The notes beneath the pieces are model-generated. The model did no database searches. It was not told where the DNA came from and saw only the letters and a program-made list of their open reading frames with translations. From the NCBI GenBank assembly GCA_963513935.1, contig OY740768.1:48506089-48570088 (forward strand): a stretch of DNA of 64,000 nucleotides, in the 5' to 3' direction. Below, in pieces: positions 28,240 through 40,911 of the stretch. Position 1 is the first letter of the stretch. Each line of letters begins with the position of its first letter. The stretch is from Aphrophora alni (lineage: Eukaryota > Arthropoda > Insecta > Hemiptera > Aphrophoridae). The translations under genes and the position numbers were made by a program.

Positions 28240-29684
28240 AAAACAAAACAAAAGTTAAATTCTTGAATATCTATCTTCACTCAAGCTGATTACAAAAATT
28301 AGTTGAATAATAAACTATCCCATTGATATGACCCATAAAATTTGATTTTCTTACACTATTCTTTACTAATAGAATTGGATGGGAGTGGATAGAAATTGAG
28401 TATAAATGATCATGCTAAATAATAATAAATTTGATTTGATTAATAAACTAAAAAGTTATATTAGTTGGTTAAGCGATAAAAGTGAGAAGAAAATATATTC
28501 ATGTTAAAACCATTGATAATATACACTTTATGTGTAGTGATTAAATAGTAAAGTGGATTCTTTTGAAAGTGCAGTAGAGAACATACGGTAAAAAATTACG
28601 TGAATTCTATTTAATATTTTAAACTTTTAGTACTAAAAATAATCGTGATATAAAAAACATCTGTCGGATAATAAAAAACGCCACGTGGTTATCATATTTA
28701 CGTTATACATTATGGATAAATAATATAATGTTTGTGAGAGTTAAAAATTAAACTTTAGCATAGGTTTTTTGTTTCGTGTTATTTAAATTAACAAGCTTTA
28801 TGATCTCCAACGAATTACATGTAATAAATACTTGATAACTTATTAATTTATTGAGATTTGAAATTTACCCATTTGCACGCTTATCAATACTTTATTCTAA
28901 TTTGAAGATATTAAACCAAATAAAGTAAACACGCATACAAAAAAAAATTATATTTAACAGTCGATTCCATTCAAACACGCTTCATTTGTTTTTTAAGATA
29001 TATACAAAATTATTAACAACAAGCTGATTATACACCAAATAATTTGAGTCAAGCTGTTTCCTGTAGTACCTAATGTATATTTCATAATATTTCGACAACT
29101 TCTGTAAATTACCAATCAGTAACTTAACACTTTTAGCAAACCTGAATCATTTTAAAGTATGCCTGCTATCGGTGATAAACATTTATAAAGTCAGATTTGT
29201 CTCTTTGTAAGGTTTCCTTTAAGGAAAACGTAAAAACTAATAAATCTAAAGGGACAATGATATCAGCTGGAGTTTCCTTTGTAAGTTTGCTGCCAAAGGA
29301 ACAAAATATGATTTTACTAAATTCACTTTTCTAGTTTAAAACCTATTGATGTTATTTAATGTATATTTTTTTTACAAGATTGTATACAAGAGAGGTTGGA
29401 AATTTATATACATATGAATACCTACTGTGAAATAATAGTACAGATTTGTTGTTGACATACGTACTTAATCTACTACGGTAATACTAAATACAGACGGTCA
29501 GGCACACACACACACACATGAGTGTAGTTTTCCATATAATATATTCTGATGCTCACATATTCTGTTGTTGGATATTGTACTGATATTATGATATTATGAT
29601 ATTATGAGAACAACTTCTTTCTTTTTTAAAAAAACCAATTTAATTGAAAATTTTTGAGAGTAGTCGTTGAAATAGACAGAGGTC

Positions 29685-29688
<4 letters not shown>
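28240..29688. other. Spacer sequence, no gene seen
   Basis: AT-rich; includes a short triplicated ATATTATG at about 29581-29607 and a small AC run near 29503-29518. Confidence 0.5.

Positions 29689-29727
<39 letters not shown>
29689..29727. repeat. (TA)n microsatellite
   Basis: 39-bp TA run. Confidence 0.95.
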
Positions 29728-29730
<3 letters not shown>

Positions 29731-29858
29731 GTAAATATTTTAGAATCTATATAAATTAAAAAGATTTCTCTTATTACAAACTATTTATTAGAATAAATGT
29801 ATGCCATTAATACTAAATATATAGCAACAACTATCAACATGTATCTTAGTAATATAAA

Positions 29859-29861
<3 letters not shown>

Positions 29862-29933
<72 letters not shown>
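29862..29933. repeat. Compound (AC)n-(TA)n microsatellite
   Basis: AC run at 29862-29914 passing into TA at 29915-29933. Confidence 0.96.
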
Positions 29934-30458
29934 CACATATGATTTTCTCAAATATTTGCGTTTATTATTTAGTAATACAATCTAAATGTTTACTAAGTAT
30001 ACTAAAGTAAATAGTCAATAATTAAACAATTAATTCTAATATCTTTGAAAGAGTATAAGGTTTTCTACAGTGATAAGCCGAAAATTATTGTAATTTTGTA
30101 AACAATATTTTTTATATCATTATATTCACAACGTCGATCTCTTATTTAGACGACCAATTATATATAACTCTAGCTAAAATTAACTATGTATGATAGTGGT
30201 TCATATATTAAATCTATAATATATATTGTATATAATTAGTTTGTCTACCAATTAATACATTATTATTAGAAGTTGGCAATATTTCACAATACTATTATTC
30301 GCGAGAAAGCTGAAGCATGTTACATTGAAGACGCTCTTTGAGAATACCTAGGGCCCACATTTAGAAAAACCAAATTTGATATAAATGACAGTATTAAGTT
30401 ATGTTTAATATTTTAGCCTAACACAAAGAAATTCAAATTAAAGATGGCTCACTAGGAA

Positions 30459-30761
30459 GTGGGTCGAAATCCATATAAAAAAAGCACAAATTGCTTGGTA
30501 ATTGCATTGTTTTTTTCCCCCAAAAATTACAAATATATAATTTGTCCAGTGTTGAAGGAATCAGACATGATAAATACATTGAGGAAGAGTCAAAAGAGGC
30601 AGCCGGTTAGAACCCGAGGGAAAAAAATTTTAAGAGGAGCAATGGAGAAAATGAGACATTATGAGAAAAACATAGAAATGCCTAAAGACCGATGTACGAA
30701 ACAGAGTTCTTTGGAAACAAATATTTACTGCCGTTATGTTGGAGTGAATGAAGACAGTTAA
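30459..30761 (+). pseudogene. Unrecognised basic reading frame, possible gene or element fragment
   Basis: The frame contains RKSQKRQPVRTRGKKILRG, AMEKMRHYEKN and KDRCTK. The pattern of basic residues with a KKILR..M.KMR...YE...KDR spacing loosely recalls short basic repeats found in uncharacterised, often element-linked, insect proteins. The region is GC-richer than the flanks. It starts with no good ATG and no other exon is visible, so a decayed fragment is the best guess. Function unknown. Confidence 0.25.
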
Positions 30762-30914
30762 GTAATTAAACGAGTAAAAGGAGTACCTACTTCTAACGAT
30801 CAAGTACTTAAAATACATTGATAACGAGCATTGTATCATCTGTTTGATTACATTTAGTTCTATACAAAATACAACGTTTGTAAGCGATATTTTATTAACT
30901 TGAAATAAACACAT

Positions 30915-32367
30915 AAATAGAATAATTGAAAGCTTACTCTATTCAAATTTTAGTTGACAAAATAAGCTTTAGAATTGATGATAAAGTATTGATGTTAATG
31001 AATATTAGAATTCGTCATTTCTTTTTCACTTCGGTAATGCAAGTCATTAAAAAGCATTTATAACACATCTATCATTAATCATTTTACTTTGAAGAGGTCA
31101 TGAAAAAACCTGCAATCGTTAGTCCCCATAGACTTTTCATTACAAGAACATCAATCAAGGTAATTGTAATCGACGGTGAGCACAAAAACTTCCAGTTTCT
31201 TCCTCAAGACATTATTGGAACACTAGTGAAACTCTTTTAATCCACTAAATACTTCATAATTACTTTTACAATAAAACACTTTAATGGGTAAGATCACAAA
31301 TATATAGCTATTTAGTATCTGATACAATGTATTATGTAAGGAAAATTGAGAAAATTAAATGTTAGAGATAAATACGACTTTTTATTAACACTGATATATT
31401 AGAATACAGCAAATGGGATCATTATGCATTGCCCACCGAATATTTTGTCGGTTTAATAATAAATTAGGCTCATCGATGCACAGATTTATTTTTAAAGTCA
31501 CTAAACCGATATCGAACCATGCTGTGGGTAAAATATAAGTTGACTGAATTGATACTCCTTGTAGGTTTTTATTGTTTACTAGTTAAGTGTCATTTGTGCA
31601 TTTAAGTGTTTAATGAATATACTAGAATGGTATTACCCACCAAATGGTTAAATCAAAGTCGATTTGCGTTGGTTATGGACAATGCCATTAGTTTAATTCA
31701 AAACTTGTTTACAGCTAATTTACTTCATCATAGAATATGAATTACAAATTGTATTTAAATTGGTTGTTTGTTATTTTATTTGTTTATTTTAACTAGCTGT
31801 TAAATTTTAATTATTAGTTAAAAGTGCAATGGAATTAGCTAGAAGATCTGCAACACCAACAATTATTTCAAGTTTTTGAGAACAACCAAATTACAACCCT
31901 TGTATTAGAGTTAATATACTCCGTACTGTAAAATAAGCGCAACAAATTTACACTACACTTCACATCAATTTGATATAAGATTTAAAGACTCTACGAAAAA
32001 CAAAACAAAATCATCTTCCCAAAGCGACAATTTGATTTATAGAAACATATGGTTTTATTAGATTCTAATAACTTTTTACTGATGGAATACGGTTGTTTTT
32101 CTACAGTATCACGTTTTTTATAACTATCGAGATTTTAGCCATTGGTATGATTTCGTTTTCATAATATAGAATTATCGGTTGTGAATATTTTTCTGTCCTT
32201 TTCTAGATTCATGATTTAACACGGAACAACCAATAGTTAAGAAGCATATTTCAATATTAAAACTAAAATTAATAGTGGTATACATCTGGAGTTAGACTCA
32301 AATTGATAGTCTGTTCGTTATTTCAGTTAAAACAAAATGACTATATATATTCTCTATGACTATAAAT

Positions 32368-32370
<3 letters not shown>
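30915..32370. other. Spacer sequence, no gene seen
   Basis: AT-rich with stops in all frames; ends in a (TA)n run at 32371-32401. Confidence 0.5.
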
Positions 32371-32406
<36 letters not shown>

Positions 32407-32929
32407 ATATCAAATAAATCGGATAGAGAATCTTATATTTTTTTCTTATATAATTGTTCTTATAACTACTCCGAGTCACAGTTAATGGTAACATTTACAA
32501 TAATTAACATGAACTTAAGTCAAAAGGAGGTGTGGTCACAGCTATAAAGCCCACTCTCCGATTTCATTATTTGTTAGGCTAATAATTAGCTTATTTAATA
32601 CATAGCAAAGTGTTCATATTAAATGAGGACAAATTCAGCAAGCATGGTTACACAATAACAAATTTCATACTACATTGAAGAATTTATTTAAACAAAATTA
32701 ATATGTTCATGAATTTAAATTATATATACACAGAGTGAACAATTGGTTAAGAATCCCCCCCCCCCTATTCAGTCACTTTCTTCTTAACTTATGTAATTTT
32801 ACTTATTGGTATACAAAATATTAAATAAAAGATAACAGAAATAAAAAAACATATATTCACAATTTATAACCTACAAATAGAGTCGGACATTGTATCCCCT
32901 GCATCTCTTTTACGCTTAGTAATTTTAAA

Positions 32930-33545
32930 GGTCCGTTGGTAAAACCAAGGATTCTTATAATTTCACACATTTTGTCTGTTTACCTATCTCTCCGTGTACA
33001 TTTCAAAACATGCATGTATATATATGCATGTATATTCTTTGCATTGACCCACATATATGAAAATGTAGCAGGTGAAAAATCATTCACCTTATGGTAAAGG
33101 GTGGGAAGTAATAAAATCGAACATTTTTTGTTATTGAAATATTATGTGGGAGGTATTAGATAAAACTAGATAGTATTATGATGTTTAGTGGTTGAAATAA
33201 TTAATATTTTTGACGCTAAACCAAATTTAAAGTATAAAATATCATCTTCTATCCCTCATCTAACTGAAACACGGCGAAACCTACAAATCTGTTAAAAATT
33301 ATTGGAATTTAAAATTATATATTAACAGTGCATAATCATATATTATAGCTTTTTGTATAACGAATAAAAGTCAATGTAACCACGCAATGAGAATTGCTTA
33401 GTGTATAAGTTTTAAAGCATTTTTTTTTGTCAGATGAAAGACAAACAATTCATTAGCTAATAAAAGATGAATTGCTCTTTATTATAATCTGTAGGTAAAA
33501 CCAAGGACGCCTATAGTTTCAATCGCGTTTCTAAAATATAAGTTG
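32930..33545 (+). repeat. Dispersed repeat, copy 3, with nearby duplicated segment
   Basis: 33225-33480 matches 17555-17800 in the left arm in direct orientation (CATCTAACTGAAA, TATATTATAGCTTTTTGTAT, GTGTATAAGTTTTAAAGCA in the same order). It is followed at about 33490 by GGTAAAACCAAGGA. The same 14-mer occurs at about 32939, so part of the unit is duplicated about 550 bp upstream. No coding content. Confidence 0.5.
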
Positions 33546-33641
33546 CCGCTCAAAAGGCTTCAACTTTATAAAATTAACTGTCCCTGTAACCAGTTGTGTG
33601 GTTTTATTTCACGCTTGACTATTTTATAGGTCACCCAAAAG

Positions 33642-33760
33642 TTTTCGTCCACATGTGCCATCCAATAGGTTTCGTCCACATGTGCCATCCAATAGGTTTC
33701 GTCCACATGTGCCATCCAATAGGTTTCGTCCACATGTGCCATCCAATAGGTTTCGGTCAT
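33642..33760 (+). repeat. 27-bp tandem repeat, four copies plus a partial fifth
   Basis: Units at 33642-33668, 33669-33695, 33696-33722 and 33723-33749 are identical apart from the first base of the first unit; a partial fifth (GTTTCGGTCAT) follows. As 27 is a multiple of three, both strands stay open: the plus strand encodes repeated FVHMCHPIG and the minus strand repeated ETYWMAHVD. Near-perfect identity of the copies indicates recent expansion. The frames are short, without flanking coding sequence. Confidence 0.95.
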
Positions 33761-33829
33761 GAAGCCCTTCATTTTGTCAATGGTTTAAGATTTTCAATTC
33801 TACACACAATTATTGCTATAAATACATAG

Positions 33830-36800
33830 ATTAGCTTGGTAATATAAGAAATGGACAGATGTTAGGATATATTGTGGTATAAAAAATAAAATTAATCTGG
33901 GTCTAAAAATTATATATCATATTAAAGTAAATAACTAAAATATTAATTTCTACAGGTTCAATAATTCTTATCAATAATCCATGACATTCTTCCGCATCAG
34001 TTGTTAAACACAAAATAATTGTGCTGCATTATTTTCTCCTTCTAAATAACTGGTAATTGTATTAAAATGCTTATAGGAAAAGCATTTATATCATAAGTCA
34101 AGCCTAATTTAATATTACTAGATATAAAATCCCTTCTCTTCTAAAATGGTTCTATAGCGATTACAATCCTTGTATTTATAGTTCTGGATTGAATTGCATT
34201 GAGGAAAGTGTGTATAAAGCATAATGTTTAAAATATAAACTATTACTACAATAATTCTGAATTTCTCAAAATGAGCAGAAGTTACGTTACTAGTCAAATA
34301 ATAAAATATGTTAATTAAATATAAATAATAGGTTTATAAAGATATTTGAACGAACAACAGGGGACTAGATCCTAAGAGTAGATTTAGATTAAATAAAACA
34401 AAAACAACAAATGAAAGTCAAATTGAAAAAAAAAATATTATATTTAAGTCGTAATTCCATAGTATTTTCTATGCTGTCATAAAATATTATTTGTAAAATA
34501 AAATTTCATTTATGATTGACATATATATATATAATATAATGTATGCATATATGTATGTATGAATTTATATATTGATAAGGTAACCTAGAGGTCTGTTAAA
34601 TTGAAAACAGATATTTTTTTTGTTATTGTAATTTATTTGGAACAAAAATTATCAGCAAGACAAAGACCATTTACAAAAACGGCACGATTCTTCTTAAAGA
34701 TAAAAACACCTCATTCCAATTTTTACATAATGAACCACAATTTTGGCTTCAGATAAATCTTTAAAATGAAGCCTTGGAAATCCAAAACTGTAATTAAATT
34801 CGATGTAATGCTAAATTGACTAATTGAAATATTAGATTTCTTTCATGAAGAATTTCTAAAATAATACCAATAATTATTATTAAATTATATATATGTCAAT
34901 TAGGTGTTATTGTTGATTTATAAATCTTGAAGATCTCTTGGGAAAACAATTGTTACAAAGTTATACAATAATTATTGTTAGAAGTATGACGTTATTAGAG
35001 AGCAAGAATTTGTCAGTTAATTCCGTAGTTGTTTGTAAAAAGTGAAAATGAAGTATAGATACCATCTTTGAAAAATATTTTTATTCAATATAGCATCAAC
35101 CAACTTCGCAAGTACCATATTGCGTCCTCACCATAAATTGTATTTAATTAATGGGGATTTTAATGACGGCTGCCATAATTCTTTTTTTTCTTTTTTACTA
35201 ATTGATCCACACGGGTTTGGGCCAATGTTATATTCTGTGAAAAAAAAGACGTTATAAAATCTTTTAGTTATCAGAAGCAACTGTTATTTATCAGGGGAAC
35301 TAAGTTGTAAATTTAATAACACAAGGAATAACATAGCTTGAAAATCACACAGTCGTGTTCCATGTATTACATAATCCTAATTTATATTTTTCAAGAGTCA
35401 TGGGCATATTGAGATTTATCAAAATCTGTTGAGAAACCCCCTTAACAGTATTTAAAAAAATATAATATTACTAAGTATACACAGATGATTAATATCAGTG
35501 ATATTTTTGATGTAGACAAGGTAACTTCAGCAATTTATTTATCCATAATTTCCAAAATCTGGAAACAATTTTCACAGTGAATATAAAACGGATTCCGTTG
35601 TTCTGTCAAGAATACAAAATTTATCTCAGTTTTCTTCAATAAGACCATGTTATATCCTAGGTATAGTTTAGTTACATTTGTAAATCAACTAACTTTAAGT
35701 TATTAACTGGCGTTTTATCAAAAAATATTCAAAACTTTTATAAATATTTTTGTATGTGGTTATTTTAATAATTTAAATTTTGTATTGAAAGATTTGTATA
35801 CAAATTATTTGTAATATACTATTAATATTATTGTATTAATAGTAATATTATTAGATAATAATATTATTGTAAATATAAACTTTAAAATATAATTGGCAAT
35901 AGTCGGTCCTTTTATTCACTTAATAAATCAATTTAATGGAAAGAACCTAAGTAGTTTTAATCCTACCAATAAAAATAAAAATCTATAATCGTTAATAAAA
36001 TGTTGAACATAAATATTACCAATCTCGTATAATTTCAGTACCTATAAAATATTTTTAATATTAAATTTTTATACCTCATTCCTTTGTTCATTTTCAGAAA
36101 TGTTGACACTCCTAACTTATTTTCCCTGTTTAGTCATATTTATTGGTTATCCTATTTTTTTATAATTTAATATTATCATAATTTGTGTACGGTTATTTTT
36201 AAACGAAAGAAAAAACTATTTCTTCTGGTGTCCATCTATTCAAATGACTACGGAATTTTGTTAAATAATACACTTTTTATGTCAGTAATTATTAGTGGCA
36301 TCAACATAAATTAACTACACTCTAAAATATATTTTTAAACATATTTAAATTGTAATTTCGTAAATCTACCTTTCGATGGTAACTATGGATGTTTTAAATG
36401 GAAGCTAAATATTGACCTCTAAATGCAATAAAATGTGAAAATATATAAATTGGTTGATCACATAAGTTCGATTGCTATTAATCCAGTTTATTATTATTTA
36501 ATACAATCACCGGAACAAAAAAACAAATTTTAACTATATGCTCAAAACTTTTTATTAACACTCACCCGTCCGTATACGAGTTTTCAGCTGGTTGCGATGT
36601 GTAATTTGATTTGATTGATAAGCATTTTCTTTCTATTACCGTTAATTATTATCAGATATTATAATGTAATAATTAAAAAGCAATTAGCCTAAATAGTGTG
36701 CGTATTGTATTTTTAATTGAAGTTTTTTTTTCTAAAATAAACAATCTGAGATCTTTAAATCCAATATTTTAATGTTATTGACTAAAATATTTTTTAATTT

Positions 36801-39800
36801 TCAGTTTTGGATAACACAAAACCACTTACATATTTGTAATTGTAAAAATGCGAAACTTATGATGACTGTAGCTTATCCACCATTCCACTGACAGTAGTAT
36901 TGATGTAAGTATAGGATCAGAATGACAAATCTCGACACAGTCTAACATTGATTACTCTTACTTAAACTATGTGAATTAGACGTGATTTGTCAGATAAGCC
37001 ATGTGGAGGGTAGAACCTACACTTCAAGTGTTCTATATACACAAGGATGTTGGTGAAATCCCTTTTCATAGTTAGTTTATATCACTTAATTACATATTTG
37101 CAGCCATATTCAGCTCTCAATCACTTATATTAAGATTTCTTTTCAACTCTATTCAAGAATTTTTAACGTTAAAACCTTCCAACTGATTATTGTATAGCAG
37201 AGGTACGATGGGTCCCATTCTGTGCAACAGTAATCACTTTTTGTTCAATTAAACATTTCGCCTACTAAAATCATCATACCGCAAAAATCCATGCATATTC
37301 ATATAACCTAAAATACATAAATCGTAAAAAAATAATATTTAACTAATTGGTAAATTTTGTGTATTTTGTAACGCGGAAACATACGTAGCAGTAAAATATA
37401 AAATAACGTCATTCATTGTCTAATTTATACAAGTCCATATTTCTGTTCAATTAATCTACAGTAACAATATTATATAGGAGATTTCCTCATCTTTCGATCT
37501 GTACTTTTCAATTTTGTTCTAACTGTTATAGTTTAGGATCTGTAAAAATTATACAAAATCAAGTATTCATAATATGTTTTTCCACCCTAAAAATCAATAT
37601 GTTATTTTATTTTAATTCAACTTATAGCCTAAGTTAGTTGTGAGTATACATATAATTTATCATTAACCTCTTTGGTTTGTTTTGACTTTTATGTAAACAG
37701 TTTTTTTTTCTCTATTATAAAAGTGCTTACTATATTGCAAAAAACAGGAAATTGATAAATTTTTTGTTATTTTCAATTTGTCTCTTTGTTAATTAGTAGC
37801 TATATTGGCGTTATTAATCTTGATGACTTGAATTCATTACCGCTACCTTATTATATATAGGTATAATAAAAATCTGTTATAATATATTAGCGACTTTGTT
37901 ACGGACATGCCATAAAAATAAAATTTTACCTAATTTATTAAAATATAATTCTATTAGTTACTCTCAGATGTTTATTATTGTATGTAATTGATATATATTA
38001 CTCTCAATTTGAAAATACATTAAATTATTCTTCACTTAGTAATTTGTAAAATTTTTTTTAAACAAAAGTTATGTAGAAATGGTTTCATATAATTAATTGT
38101 AATATATAACTAATAATCATGGCTTTATCCCTGAACTATAGGTAACTAACATCAACTACTAGAAAAAATAATTTGTAGTTCTAAAACTTATTTCTGAAAA
38201 TCCATTACAAAACTTTTGCCAATAAAAATACCATCGGTGTATATTGTATCTGTGATCACGCGAAGAACAAAGATTTGATCCAACAGTTCGTCCCTCTTCG
38301 ATGGATCGCGTTGTTTTTTTAATATTTTCTAACTTGTATTGTTTATTCAGTGGTATTATAAATAGGTTTTTTAAGTGCTTGTTTACTCTTATTTTTACGT
38401 TTTAAAATCAAAAATATAATAAGGGAATAATGACACAAAAATAATAATATAAGAAAAGAGTAATTAATATAAATAATCTTTTAGTTTTGAAACCACAAAT
38501 CTCAAATAGTTAGCTTAAAATTAATAGTAACTACTACTTAAGTTAATAACAATTTCATACTTATAGTTAACGTTGTGTATTATGTATTGTGTCCACACAT
38601 TTAAGATCAAACTCGATTATTATATTCCTTTGTCCCAACCTTGGTATGTAGGGCGACAAATCTAAAAATTAATTAATTCAGATTCCGAAATACAATACTT
38701 TCAGTTTTCTTTATATGAGAGCTCGAAAGACAAAACATTATTAACAATAGATACACAGGCCAATGTGTAGTCTACGGATAAACGTATATTCAAGTTATTC
38801 ACCTTTTGATAACCTATATTTTTTATTTCGCCTTGTGCTATTTTATATCTTTAGTTTAGTCTATGTTAAGAGGTAATATTTGAAATAAAACATATATAAA
38901 CAAATATAAATAAAACTAAGTATGTAGTAGAAACAGCCTACCTTGTATTAGCTACTGGATTCTTACGAAAAGAGAATGTAATTGAAAGTGAATCTCGTGC
39001 AAAATTCAAAGCAATAATGTGTGGACTCATAGGGACTTTACTTTGAGACAGATAATCTTGCCAAATACAAACTTTATTTGAACGGACATATCAAAGGATA
39101 GATACTGCTTAGATATTTGATAGAATTCAATATATCGTCGTACTGTTGTTAGAGGGGTTATTGGTTTGAGAACAAAATTTGTAACTTGGTTTTATATTTT
39201 TATTTTTAATAGAATTTTGTTTAAAAAACTTATAAAGTGTACCATCTAAAACATTACGGGATGACTAGACACTTTCTCACTATCATATAAAAAGTAAAAA
39301 GAATTAGAAAGGCTACCATACTCTCCGTACCTGTACGAAACCAACCCTAGAAGCCTTCTGCTATATTCCACAAATTCACTAAAAGGGCGAAAATAAATTT
39401 AGTAAATAAGGAGAAATTTTACGAAAAACATTTAATACAAACATTTTATATAACACACCTTATAAAACGTCACAATTACTTAAGGATACACTATGTATTG
39501 TTAATGAACAGGTATTTATACACATAATAGTTTACAACTTTTTTTGATTCATTAATTATACAATAGATGTTTCAGCAATATTTCCCTTTGAATAGAAATG
39601 TATTGAATTTATCATAATACTATTATGAGTTATATTACTAGTCCTTGTATGTATTTTATACCCGTGGAGAGGTTTATTACCTGTATAATGAAACCATATA
39701 CAACATCGATTACCTTTTCGAATAGTTCAACCTCAATATTTAAATATCACGTTTACATTATCGCTTGTATTTAAATGATATAAAGTAATTTAGTGTTAAT

Positions 39801-40911
39801 GGTGCTGTTAAAATGATAGGACTATGCTTTGAACAACAATTCGGACTAAGAATCTTAACTGAAGGGAGGATTAGAAAATTGGTATTACAGGTCAAAGTCA
39901 CTTTTTTTTGAAATTTTGTTGTTGTTTTTTTTTTTTTCAGTAAATGTATTATTAAAATTTAATTCCTATAAAGTTGTATTACCTACAATGTTTCTACTGC
40001 ATAAATTTATGTTAAACACTTAAGGTAAAATATATCATATAATGGATAATACCTCCATTAATATTAACACCGAGGTCATTATATTTTAACAACCCATATA
40101 AAAACAAAGCTTTGCAACTAGGCTAATTCGTAGCATTTTACGATATAATCTTGTTATATGAGTTACGTCCACTAAATATAGCACACATTTTGTATAAATA
40201 TTATTCATATTCAAACACAACAAATATAAATATAGATTATTATAGGTTATCAAGTCTGGTTAGTTTTATGGTTGTAAATTGACTAACAGTGATTTTTCAA
40301 GCGTCAGGCTCATCTGTTTATTACAGTATTATGATTATTAATTTCAAACGAAACATTTTTAACATAAACTTCGTTTCTTAATATATCACTGGTTTACTTC
40401 TGTTTACCTCTATAAATGATTTACAGATTTTTGCTTATACTGAAGTTCATATAAGTCAATTCTGTGGGGTTTATGTTTTTTGTTGTTGTGGGAAAATTTA
40501 ATACAGTTAAACATAGACTGGCACATGTCTTTATTGAAACCTGATCTTGTGTCCTGCTCCCTTGAACGTACAGTAATAATTATGCGATATATGTTTTTTA
40601 ATATATTTCCAAATATATGCCAAACTTATTATTGATATATAAATAATACAACGATTGTAATTTTTTTGAACAATTTACTATTTTTTTTTTAATTCCTGGA
40701 CAGGATATTTATTTTGTTTTTGTAGAGTACAATGTGTAGTTTTGAATATATATTTTTAGGATGTCATAAATCAAACAATATAATGCTTAAGAATATATGT
40801 ATAGAGTAAATACATTAATGTGTCATAACTGTTCAGTTTCTAATAAACTCATGCGATTTAAAGTTGTACAAAAGTAAACAATTTTTATTATAATATATAT
40901 ATATATATATA
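33830..40911. other. Central spacer, 7 kb without a recognised gene
   Basis: AT-rich DNA with no frame longer than about 60 codons worth reporting and no domain I recognise. A dense AT inverted repeat (alternating AATATTATT and its complement) lies at about 35820-35875. Slightly GC-richer patches occur at 36840-37040, 38215-38315 and 39300-39390, without coding evidence. Confidence 0.5.

Noticed and set aside
35820..35875. AT inverted repeat close to the midpoint between the two gene copies
   Set aside because: Block midpoints drift from about 33.4 to 37.2 kb because of indels, so agreement with one pair is probably chance; low-complexity AT palindromes are common here.
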